DNA of 64,000 bases, taken from NCBI RefSeq assembly GCF_006547145.1, contig NZ_CP041244.1:8370001-8434000 (forward strand), in the 5' to 3' direction. The translations under genes and the position numbers were made by a program. Origin of the DNA: Actinomadura sp. WMMA1423. GTDB taxonomy: Bacteria > Actinomycetota > Actinomycetes > Streptosporangiales > Streptosporangiaceae. Of the stretch, positions 33,856 to 40,806 are shown in pieces; within the stretch, counting starts at the first letter, position 1, and each line of letters begins with the position of its first letter. A model generated the notes under the pieces. That model saw nothing but the letters and a program-made list of their open reading frames with translations. It did no database searches and was not told the origin of the DNA.

Positions 33856-34470
33856 TCAGGGGCGGGTGATGGGGAGCAGCACCTCGTCGACGAGCGAGGC
33901 CAGGTACTCGTCGGTGATCGGGCCGCCCTCGGTGAGGTTCTGGTAGACCATCACGGCCGGGCCCACGTTCGCGACCCGCCGGGTCGCCGCCTCCGGCCGG
34001 ATCTCCCCGCGCTCGGCGGCCTCGCGGAGCGCCTGGAAGAGCAGGTCGCGGACGGGCCGGGACAGCCGGTCGCGCACCACGTCGTGGACGAGGCCCATGC
34101 CCTCCTCGGCCTCGGTCTTGAGCACCCGGAACGCGGCGCCGCGGCAGGCGAGCAGCGTGTCGCGCAGGCAGCCCAGGATCTGGATCATGTCCTCGCGCAG
34201 CGAGCCGGTCTCCGGGGCGGTCGGCGGCTCGGGCAGGACGTGCTTGAGCGCGTCGGTGATCAGTTCGTCCTTGGACCGCCAGCGCCGGTAGAGGGCGGCC
34301 TTGCCGGTGCGGGCGCCGGTGGCGACGCCCTCCATGGTCAGCCTGCGGTAGCCGACGGCCTCCAACTGGGCGAACACGGCGTCGTAGATCGCCGCCTCCA
34401 GGTCGCCGCCGCGGCGGCGGGTCGCGGGGGCCTCTCCGGCCGCGGCGGGCCCGGGGTTCGCAGGACTCAC
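33856..34470 (-). CDS. TetR-family transcriptional repressor
   Basis: 204 residues from a GTG. The helix-turn-helix is clear at about 25-65 (YRRLTMEGVATGARTGKAAL, YRRWRSKDELI), followed by an all-helical ligand-binding domain of the TetR_C type. The longer open frame to 34623 would cross the operator and is rejected. Divergent from the MFS exporter, with the dyad at 34491-34504 between them: the standard arrangement of a repressor controlling itself and its pump. Confidence 0.92.
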   Translation of the reverse strand: MSPANPGPAAAGEAPATRRRGGDLEAAIYDAVFAQLEAVGYRRLTMEGVATGARTGKAALYRRWRSKDELITDALKHVLPEPPTAPETGSLREDMIQILGCLRDTLLACRGAAFRVLKTEAEEGMGLVHDVVRDRLSRPVRDLLFQALREAAERGEIRPEAATRRVANVGPAVMVYQNLTEGGPITDEYLASLVDEVLLPITRP

Positions 34471-34490
34471 GGCACGATCCCGAAAATAGT

Positions 34491-34504
34491 GAACGCTATC
34501 GTTC
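34491..34504. promoter_or_regulatory. Predicted TetR operator
   Basis: GAACG-CTAT-CGTTC, a 14-bp dyad with 5-bp arms, 20 bp upstream of the tetR start and 74 bp upstream of the MFS start. The GAACGnTAnCGTTC form is common for TetR-family sites. Confidence 0.65.
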
Positions 34505-34577
34505 TCTTTCGTGCGCATCGGTGGTACGTTCCCCACATAGTGTACTTCGCCGTTCCTTATCTCCGGAAAGGTTCGCC

Positions 34578-36008
34578 TTGACCGCAGCCAGCGGGCGGAC
34601 GGCCGTGCCCCGGGAGTCGACACCTCCCGGCAAGGCCGCGCCGCCCCTCCATCATCGTGCAGGAACCGTCCTCGCCGTCATCGTCGGCTGCCAGCTCATG
34701 ATCGGGCTGGACACCTCCGTCGTCACCATTGCGCTCCCCGACGTCCGGGCGGGCCTCGGCCTCGGCACCGGGGGCCTCGCCTGGATACAGAACTCCTACA
34801 TGCTCGCATTCGGCGGCCTGCTCCTGCTCGGCGGGCGTGCGGGGGACGTGTTCGGGCGCCGCCGCACCTTCACCGCCGGGATCGCGCTGTTCACCGCCGC
34901 CTCCCTGGCCGGCGGGTTCGCGGAGGCGGGCTGGTGGCTGCTGGCCGCCCGCGCCGCGCAGGGCGTCGCCGCCGCCGTCGCGGCGCCGAGCGCGATGGCG
35001 CTGATCGCCACGAACTTCGAGGGCGCCGCCCGCGTCCGCGCGCTCAGCGTCTTCTCGGCCGTGACCGGCGCGGGCGCCGCCGTCGGCATGATCGTCGGCG
35101 GGGTGCTGACGGAGGCCGGGTCCTGGCGCTGGGTGTTCTTCGTCAACGTCCCGGTCGGCGTGGTGCTGGCGCTGGCCGCGCCGCGCGTCCTCGCCGAGAC
35201 GCCGCGCCGCCCCGGCCGCTTCGACGTCCTCGGCGCCGTCGTCTCGACCGCCGGCATGACCGCCCTCGTCTACGCGCTGATCCGGGTGGGGGCGAGCGGC
35301 TGGGACGACGGCCGGGCGGTCGCGGCGTTCGGGACGGCGGCCGCCCTGCTCGCCGCCTTCGTCGCCGTGGAGGCCCGCGCCCGCCGCCCGCTCATGCCGC
35401 TGTGGCTGCTGACGGGCCGCGACCGGGCCGCCTCCTACCTGACCCAGCTGTGCCTGGCGGCCGCCATGTTCGGCTCGTTCTTCTTCCTCACCCAGTACCT
35501 CCAGCAGGTGCTCGGGTACGGGCCGCTGCGCGCGGGGGCGGCGTTCGTGCCGATGGTGGGGACGCAGTTCGTCGTCGTGCGGACCGCGCCGCGGCTGCTG
35601 GCCCGCCTCGGCGCCCGCCCGCTCGTCGTCGCCGGGGCGCTCCTCGTCGGCGCCGGGCTGCTGTGGCTGTCGCGCCTGTCCCCGGGGGACGGCTACGCCG
35701 GCGCGCTGCTGGCGCCGTTCGTCCTGATGGGCGCGGGCGGCGGCCTGTCGATCCTGCCGCTGAACGCGACGATCCTGGGCAGCGTCGAGCCGGAGCAGTC
35801 CGGCGCGGCGGCCGGGGTGGCGCAGACCATGCTGTGGTCGGGCGGATCGCTGGGCTCGGCGGTCATGGTGACGGTCTACGGATCCGCCGCGTCCGGCCGC
35901 GGCCTCGCTGACGTCGCCGACGGGATGGACGCGGCGTTCGCGACCGGCGCCTGCTTCGCCGCGGCCGCGCTGCTGGTGGCGCTGCTGGTGCTGCGCGTCC
36001 GGCGCTGA
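34578..36008 (+). CDS. MFS drug exporter, DHA2 (EmrB/QacA) family
   Basis: 476 residues from a TTG at 34578 with GGAAAGG 6 nt upstream. About 13-14 hydrophobic segments. Motif D1 appears in TM1 (GLDTSVVTIALPDVR), followed by WIQNSYMLAFGGLLLLGG, the loop motif GRAGDVFGRRR, and motif C-like sequence GAAVGMIVGGVL. Proton-driven efflux of drugs or metabolites is expected. Divergent from the TetR repressor. Confidence 0.93.
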   Translation: MTAASGRTAVPRESTPPGKAAPPLHHRAGTVLAVIVGCQLMIGLDTSVVTIALPDVRAGLGLGTGGLAWIQNSYMLAFGGLLLLGGRAGDVFGRRRTFTAGIALFTAASLAGGFAEAGWWLLAARAAQGVAAAVAAPSAMALIATNFEGAARVRALSVFSAVTGAGAAVGMIVGGVLTEAGSWRWVFFVNVPVGVVLALAAPRVLAETPRRPGRFDVLGAVVSTAGMTALVYALIRVGASGWDDGRAVAAFGTAAALLAAFVAVEARARRPLMPLWLLTGRDRAASYLTQLCLAAAMFGSFFFLTQYLQQVLGYGPLRAGAAFVPMVGTQFVVVRTAPRLLARLGARPLVVAGALLVGAGLLWLSRLSPGDGYAGALLAPFVLMGAGGGLSILPLNATILGSVEPEQSGAAAGVAQTMLWSGGSLGSAVMVTVYGSAASGRGLADVADGMDAAFATGACFAAAALLVALLVLRVRR

Positions 36009-36027
36009 GCGCCCGCGCGGGCGGGGC

Positions 36028-36900
36028 TCACGCGGGCGGGGGAGCGGCCTCCTCGAACCACGCGAGCAGTTCGGTGTCGCCCACCAGGCGCGCGGTGTCG
36101 TGGGCCGACGGCGATCCCGCCCGCGGGTCGGCCCCCGCCTCCAGCAGGGCCCGCACGACCTCGGTCTCCCGCTTGAAGACGGCCCCCGCCAGCGGGCGGT
36201 GGCCGAGGTCGTTGGCCCGGTCCGGGTCGGCTCCGTGCAGCGCAAGCGCCCGGACCGTCTCCGGATGCCCGTGGCAGGCCGCGTGCATCAGCAGGGTCTC
36301 GCCGCGGTGGTCGGACAGGTTCACCGGCACCCCGGCGTCCACGTGCGACAGGATCCCGCGCGTGTCGCCCGCCCGCGCCATCTCGAACAGCCGGGCCGCG
36401 AGCCGCTCGTCCGTGCCGGGCCGCGAGCCGTTCCCGCTCTGGACCTCGCTGTCGGCGGTGAGGAGCCCGCCCAGGCTGTCCTCGCCGTAGGCGAGGCGCT
36501 TCTCCAGCGCGACCAGCGCTCCGTCCTCGGGGAACGAGGAGAACCGGACGTCGTCGGCCAGCGCCTCCATGATCATCAGACCGCGCCCGTTCTCCGCGGA
36601 CGGGTCGGGCTGCGGGATGTGGGCGGCGTCGAACCCCGTGCCCGAGTCGATCACCTTGATCACGCAGCGCCGGTCCTGGATCATCGCCCGCACGGTGTAG
36701 TCCGCGCCGTGCTCGGCGTGCTTGATCACGTTGGTGCACGCCTCGGTCAGCATCATCTCGATGTCGTCGCGGATGTGGCCCTCGACACCGAGCGCGGCGA
36801 GGGCCGCGTCCAGGAGCTTTCGCGTCGCCGGAACGCTGGCGACGTCCCGCGGAAGCACGAGGTCCATGGTGATTTCCACATCATCTCCATCCGTCCCCAT
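36028..36900 (-). CDS. RsbW-like ATPase (HATPase_c) fused to ankyrin repeats
   Basis: 290 residues. Residues about 10-135 are a histidine-kinase-like ATPase of the anti-sigma type: N-box ELxxN-like LTEACTNVIKHA (51-62), G1 box VIDSGTGF (83-90), G2 box NGRGLMIM (104-111). After a linker, residues about 165-285 form three ankyrin repeats (for example GETLLMHAACHGHPETVRAL). The combination suggests a kinase/anti-sigma module with its own protein-binding scaffold. ATG 36900 is used; GTG 36879, with GGAG 5 nt upstream, is a good alternative. Downstream of plsC on the same strand. Confidence 0.87.
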   Translation of the reverse strand: MGTDGDDVEITMDLVLPRDVASVPATRKLLDAALAALGVEGHIRDDIEMMLTEACTNVIKHAEHGADYTVRAMIQDRRCVIKVIDSGTGFDAAHIPQPDPSAENGRGLMIMEALADDVRFSSFPEDGALVALEKRLAYGEDSLGGLLTADSEVQSGNGSRPGTDERLAARLFEMARAGDTRGILSHVDAGVPVNLSDHRGETLLMHAACHGHPETVRALALHGADPDRANDLGHRPLAGAVFKRETEVVRALLEAGADPRAGSPSAHDTARLVGDTELLAWFEEAAPPPA

Positions 36901-36942
36901 GACTGTGCCCCACGGGCAAAACTGAAACATGGGGACGGGCGG

Positions 36943-37632
36943 TCAGCGCTGCTCGGCGGGCCTCGGCGCGTAGTCGTCCACGTACTCCTGGCCCGACAGC
37001 CGCTGGATCGCCTCCATGATCTCGTCGGTGACCTCCCGCGCGGCCCGGCCGCGCGGCACGCCCGCGTCCCGGCCGCGGAAGTCCATCGGCGCGCCGATGC
37101 GCAGCCCGATCCGGCCCGGACGGGGGACGGCCTGCCCCCGGGGCTGCACCTTGTCGGTCCCCTCGATCGCCACCGGGACGACGGGCGCCCCGGTCCGCAT
37201 CGCCAGGCGCGCCACGCCCGTCCGGCCGCGGTAGAGCCGCCCGTCCGGCGACCGCGTGCCCTCGGGGTGGATCGCGAACGCGCCGCCGCCCTCCAGCACC
37301 GCCGCCGAGGTGTCGAGAGCGTCGAGCGCGGCCCGGCCGCCCGACCGGTCGACCGCGATCGCCCCGACGCTGCGGAAGAACGTCGCCGTGGCGCGGCCCC
37401 GCACGCCCGCCCCGGTGAAGTACTCGTGCTTGCCGAGGAAGTGGACCCGCCGCGGCACCATCAGCGGCAGCACGAACGAGTCGAGGAACGCCAGGTGGTT
37501 CGCCGCGAGGATCACCGGTCCGAGCCGCGGGACGTGCCGCAGGCCGCTCACGCTCGGCAGGAAGGCCAGACGCATCGCGGGGCCCATGACCACGTGCTTC
37601 ATGAGGGGATAAATCAGGCGTTCGGGATCCAT
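36943..37632 (-). CDS. plsC: 1-acyl-sn-glycerol-3-phosphate acyltransferase
   Basis: 229 residues. Catalytic NHLAFLD (NHx4D form, 45-51), the glycerophosphate-binding FAIHPEGTRSPDG, and later VPVAIEGTDKV. These are acyltransferase motifs I, III and IV. It adds the second acyl chain in phosphatidic acid synthesis at the inner face of the membrane. The gene reads toward the ATPase-ankyrin gene 42 bp away, so the two may be cotranscribed. Confidence 0.93.
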   Translation of the reverse strand: MDPERLIYPLMKHVVMGPAMRLAFLPSVSGLRHVPRLGPVILAANHLAFLDSFVLPLMVPRRVHFLGKHEYFTGAGVRGRATATFFRSVGAIAVDRSGGRAALDALDTSAAVLEGGGAFAIHPEGTRSPDGRLYRGRTGVARLAMRTGAPVVPVAIEGTDKVQPRGQAVPRPGRIGLRIGAPMDFRGRDAGVPRGRAAREVTDEIMEAIQRLSGQEYVDDYAPRPAEQR

Positions 37633-37680
37633 GTCCGAGCAGGCTATGGTGCGCGCCGCCCGGCCGCCGCTGGGGCCCGA

Positions 37681-37707
37681 TACAAGTTCGGCGTCCGGGA
37701 CCTTGTA
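37681..37707 (-). promoter_or_regulatory. Spaced dyad upstream of plsC
   Basis: TACAAG (37681-37686) and CTTGTA (37702-37707), arms of 6 extending with one mismatch to 9, about 50 bp before the plsC start. Could be an operator; function not shown. Confidence 0.3.
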
Positions 37708-37752
37708 GGAACCCGCACTTGCCCGCCTCGCGCCGGCCGGTGCGGCCGCGGC

Positions 37753-38379
37753 TCAACCCCCGGCCGCGGCCGCGTTCATCTGCCGGATCACCTTGCGGAC
37801 CGCGACCGCCGCCGGCCCCGTCCGGGCCGTCAGCTCCTCGATCCGCCGCCGGTGCCGCCGCCGGTCGGCCCCCGGCAGGACGGTCTTCAGCTCGCCCGCC
37901 GCCGCCAGCGCCACCGCCGCGGCGTCGTAGCTGTTCACGTGCGCCACCGGCCGCCCCCGCAGCGCCGACGACGCGCCGCCCCACAGCGCTTTCACCACCC
38001 GCGGGTCCTTCACGGTGACGTCCTGGTGCGGGAACAGCCCGAGCACCCGCCGCGAGCGGACCCTGATCCAGCCGCCCCGCGCCAGCTCCTCGCGGACCGT
38101 AGGCACGATGGACCGTGCGTCCTTGCGCACCCAGTGCTGCCACGACCGGGGCCGCGACGCCGCGATCTGCGCGAGCACCCCGTACGGGTCGTCGCCCGGC
38201 GTCCCCGGGACGGGCCTGCGCCGCTCCTCGCCGAGCCGCCCGTCCAGGTACAGCTCGGTGAGGGCGGCGGCCCGCAGCACGTAGCCGAGCCGCGTCCCGC
38301 CCCTGGTCATCCGCTGCTTGCGCAGGTCGTAGGCCAGCAGGTACATCCGCGCCGGCAGCGAGTCCGGAACATCGACCAT
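37753..38379 (-). CDS. GPP34-family protein (Golgi phosphoprotein 3-like)
   Basis: 208 residues. Pattern MYLLAYDLRKQRM, then LGYVLRAAALTELYLDGRL near the start and GLFPHQDVTVKDPRVV in the middle fits the bacterial GPP34 family, whose eukaryotic members bind PI4P. The function in actinomycetes is unknown; membrane association is the usual guess. Starts 2 nt after the RHH gene stop and is the last gene of the SPFH-RHH-GPP34 operon. Confidence 0.85.
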   Translation of the reverse strand: MVDVPDSLPARMYLLAYDLRKQRMTRGGTRLGYVLRAAALTELYLDGRLGEERRRPVPGTPGDDPYGVLAQIAASRPRSWQHWVRKDARSIVPTVREELARGGWIRVRSRRVLGLFPHQDVTVKDPRVVKALWGGASSALRGRPVAHVNSYDAAAVALAAAGELKTVLPGADRRRHRRRIEELTARTGPAAVAVRKVIRQMNAAAAGG

Positions 38380-38381
38380 GG

Positions 38382-38648
38382 CTAATCCTCGCCCCCGCCC
38401 TCCGGCGGGTTCCCCTCGTTCCCGCCCTCCGGCGGGCCGTCCTGGTCCTCGTCCCGGGCCTTGCGCGGCCGCCCGGGCCCTCGCATCCGTCCCGCCGATC
38501 CCGGCATCCGCCCCGCGTCCGCGAGCGCCTTGCGCAGCAGGAACTCGATCTGCGCGTTGGTGCTGCGCAGCTCGTCGGCCGCCCACCGGGCCAGTGCGTC
38601 GTGCACGGCAGGGTCGAGCCGCAGCAGGATCTTCTTGCGCTCCGCCAC
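38382..38648 (-). CDS. Small ribbon-helix-helix-like protein with charged tail
   Basis: 88 residues. The first ~45 (KKILLRLDPAVHDALARWAA, then TNAQIEFLLRKAL) fit an Arc/CopG-type ribbon-helix-helix. The remainder is a low-complexity Gly/Pro/Glu-rich tail with an RPRK patch. It starts 12 nt after the SPFH stop. It may regulate the operon, for example through the dyad at 39615-39624, or act as an adaptor; there is no toxin next to it. Confidence 0.78.
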   Translation of the reverse strand: MAERKKILLRLDPAVHDALARWAADELRSTNAQIEFLLRKALADAGRMPGSAGRMRGPGRPRKARDEDQDGPPEGGNEGNPPEGGGED

Positions 38649-38660
38649 CGGTCGCGGCGG

Positions 38661-39575
38661 TCACTGGTAGAGGGAGCCGGCGTTGACCACCGGCTGGGCG
38701 TCCCGGTCGGCGCACAGCACCACGAGCAGGTTGCTGACCATCGCCGCCTTGCGCTCCTCGTCCAGGTCGACCACGTTCTCCTCGTCCAGCCGGTCGAGCG
38801 CGAGCTGCACCATGCCGACCGCGCCCTCCACGATCCGCTGCCGCGCCGCCACCACCGCGCCCGCCTGCTGCCGGCGCAGCATCGCCTGCGCGATCTCCGG
38901 CGCGTAGGCCAGCCCGGTGATCCGCGACTCGATGATCTTCACGCCGGCGGACGCGACCCGCTGCGCCAGCTCGTCCGACAGCTGCCCGGTGATCTCGTCG
39001 GCATTGTCGCGCAGCGACGTCCGGTCGTGGGCGTCATAGGGGAAGCTGCCCGCGATGTGCCGGACGGCCGCCTCGGTCTGGAACGCCACGAACTCCACGA
39101 AGTCGTCCACCTCGAACACGGCCCGCGCGGTGTCGGCCACCTGCCACACCACCACGGCCGAGATCTCGATCGGGTTCCCGTCCAGGTCGTTGACCTTGGC
39201 GAGCCCGGTCTCGTGGTTGCGGATCCGCGTCGACACCTTCCGCCGCTCCGTCAGCGGGTTCACCCAGCGCAGCCCGTCGTTGCGGACGGTCCCCTTGTAC
39301 CGCCCGAGCAGCTGCAGCACCCGCGCCTCCCCGGGCGCCACCGCCGTCAGCCCCACCGAGACGATCAGCCCGGCCACCCCCAGCAGCGACCCGGCGACGA
39401 CGCCCACCGCGATGGCGCCGGTCCCGCCCGCCGCCACCCCGCCGACGACCGCGGCCGCCCCCGCGAGGACCAGGACGAGCGCCGCCCCGAGCATCCCCCA
39501 CCCACTGCGGTCCGCCGCCGCCCGCTCACTGATCTTCGGCCGTGGCATGTCCACCACCGCCCCCGCGTCCACCAT
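38661..39575 (-). CDS. SPFH/Band 7 domain membrane protein
   Basis: 304 residues. Two hydrophobic segments (about 28-75) precede the SPFH domain: PGEARVLQLLGRYKGTVR, GLRWVNPLTERRKVSTRIRN, IEISAVVVWQVADTARAVFE, then helical RVASAGVKIIESRITGLAYA. A stomatin/flotillin-like membrane scaffold is the family role. The ATG at 39575 is preferred over 39608 because GGGAGG lies 5 nt upstream. First gene of the SPFH-RHH-GPP34 operon. Confidence 0.9.
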   Translation of the reverse strand: MVDAGAVVDMPRPKISERAAADRSGWGMLGAALVLVLAGAAAVVGGVAAGGTGAIAVGVVAGSLLGVAGLIVSVGLTAVAPGEARVLQLLGRYKGTVRNDGLRWVNPLTERRKVSTRIRNHETGLAKVNDLDGNPIEISAVVVWQVADTARAVFEVDDFVEFVAFQTEAAVRHIAGSFPYDAHDRTSLRDNADEITGQLSDELAQRVASAGVKIIESRITGLAYAPEIAQAMLRRQQAGAVVAARQRIVEGAVGMVQLALDRLDEENVVDLDEERKAAMVSNLLVVLCADRDAQPVVNAGSLYQ

Positions 39576-39614
39576 CCCGTCCTCCCTCTCCTTGGTTATC
39601 ACCGACATAGCAAA

Positions 39615-39624
39615 GTGATATCAC
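39615..39624 (-). promoter_or_regulatory. Palindrome in the SPFH operon promoter
   Basis: Perfect 10-bp palindrome GTGATATCAC in an unusually AT-rich stretch, 40 bp upstream of the SPFH start. Candidate operator. Confidence 0.4.
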
Positions 39625-39725
39625 ATTTTTGCGGAGGCTCGGAAGAGGATGCTCGGTGGGCGCCGAGTGGTCTCCTGGCGATCACGTCCGCCGAGGGACC
39701 GCTCGATGATGGGACTGGCGAGGCG

Positions 39726-39959
39726 TCACTCCTGACCGGACCCCGCCTTCGCCTCGTCGTCCTCGGCTATCCGCCGCTGGGCCTCGGGCCAGCCGATGGG
39801 CACGTCGGCGGCCTTTGTCTCCCAGAAGACGAACGTCGAGTCGCGCATCACGGCACGCTTGCGGCGCATCGTGGAAACGTGGGGCTCGGCCGCGGAGTAG
39901 GCGTACAGGGACCTGTGGTCACTCCAGGCCGAAAGTGTCCAAAAGGTCCGCTTGAACAA
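39726..39959 (-). pseudogene. Remnant of a DUF3291-like monooxygenase-fold gene
   Basis: About 77 residues from a TTG without ribosome site. The sequence (TFWTLSAWSDHRSLYAYSAA, then RAVMRDSTFVFWE) looks like the C-terminal half of DUF3291/antibiotic-monooxygenase-like proteins, which are about twice as long. The frame is closed by a stop at 39996-39998, with nothing of the N-terminal half upstream. I read it as a truncated remnant; a short active protein cannot be excluded. Confidence 0.5.
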
Positions 39960-40019
39960 CTCGGCCGAGCCTGCGGCGTCGGGACTGCGAACTTGTCAAT
40001 GGCAAGATGTGGTTTCGCG

Positions 40020-40799
40020 CTAGACGGTCTCGTCGGCCGGTACGAGCGGCGAGTCGTCGTCGATCGGCGCCATCCGCACGCCCATCAGCGCGAGGGTCTT
40101 GCGCAGGACGGTCTCGCTGTTGACCACGAGCCCGAGGATGTCGGCCGACTGCAGCGCCTCGGCGAGCCTGGTCACGTGCTCGAGGAGTTCTTCGGCGCTC
40201 TCGCGCCGCTCCTTCTGAAGCGTGCCGAGGGTCTCCGCGGCCTGGTGCGGCTCCTGGGTGAGCCGCACGGCGTACCGGGCCGTGGGATTGGCCGCGCTCT
40301 CCTCCAGGAAGCGCTGCCACCGGACACGGAGGTCGTCGGTCTTCTTCAGCCGGAGCGCGTCGGCCTCCGCCTTGGCCTCGATCCTGTACCGGTCGAGGGC
40401 GCTCTCGCGCATCGCGTCGAGCACCTCGTCGGGCGGTCGCAGCTCCACCCGTACCGTCCACGTGCGGGGGCCGTCCGGCTCCGCCGCCATCTCGGCGAGC
40501 CGGTCGGAGACGTTGCGGTTGGCGGCCTCCTCCGCCCTCGCGGCCTCGAAGACCGGGAACCGGCGGGCGGTCTCGCGTACGGCGAGGCGAACCGTCTCCA
40601 GCATGCGCTCCACCTCGCCGACGCCGTCCCGCCGGAGGCCGATCCGCCACCCGGCGGTTACGCCGGTGCAGTGGGCGGTGGCGGTGAAGTCGAACGCGCC
40701 GCCCTGTGCGGGAACGGTGAAGTGCTCGGGCTCGGACGCTGCGGCCGACGTTGGAGAGTCGGGGGCCTGGGAGGTGTACTGGTGCTTGATCAACCACAT
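40020..40799 (-). CDS. Unknown protein: SPFH-like beta region plus coiled coil, end of the cyclase operon
   Basis: 259 residues from an ATG 7 nt after the stop of the P-loop gene. Residues about 27-60 are beta-rich (EHFTVPAQGGAFDFTATAHC), reminiscent of an SPFH strand region. The rest is long charged helices with coiled-coil character (ALDRYRIEAKAEADALRLKK). No membrane segment or catalytic motif is seen. The tight spacing says it works with the upstream cyclase/P-loop pair. I do not recognise a named family with certainty. Confidence 0.8.
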   Translation of the reverse strand: MWLIKHQYTSQAPDSPTSAAASEPEHFTVPAQGGAFDFTATAHCTGVTAGWRIGLRRDGVGEVERMLETVRLAVRETARRFPVFEAARAEEAANRNVSDRLAEMAAEPDGPRTWTVRVELRPPDEVLDAMRESALDRYRIEAKAEADALRLKKTDDLRVRWQRFLEESAANPTARYAVRLTQEPHQAAETLGTLQKERRESAEELLEHVTRLAEALQSADILGLVVNSETVLRKTLALMGVRMAPIDDDSPLVPADETV

Positions 40800-40806
40800 C
40801 TGCTTT

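Noticed and set aside
34471..34623. N-terminal extension of the TetR repressor
   Set aside because: It overlaps the operator and the divergent MFS start; TetR helix-turn-helix position fits the start at 34470.
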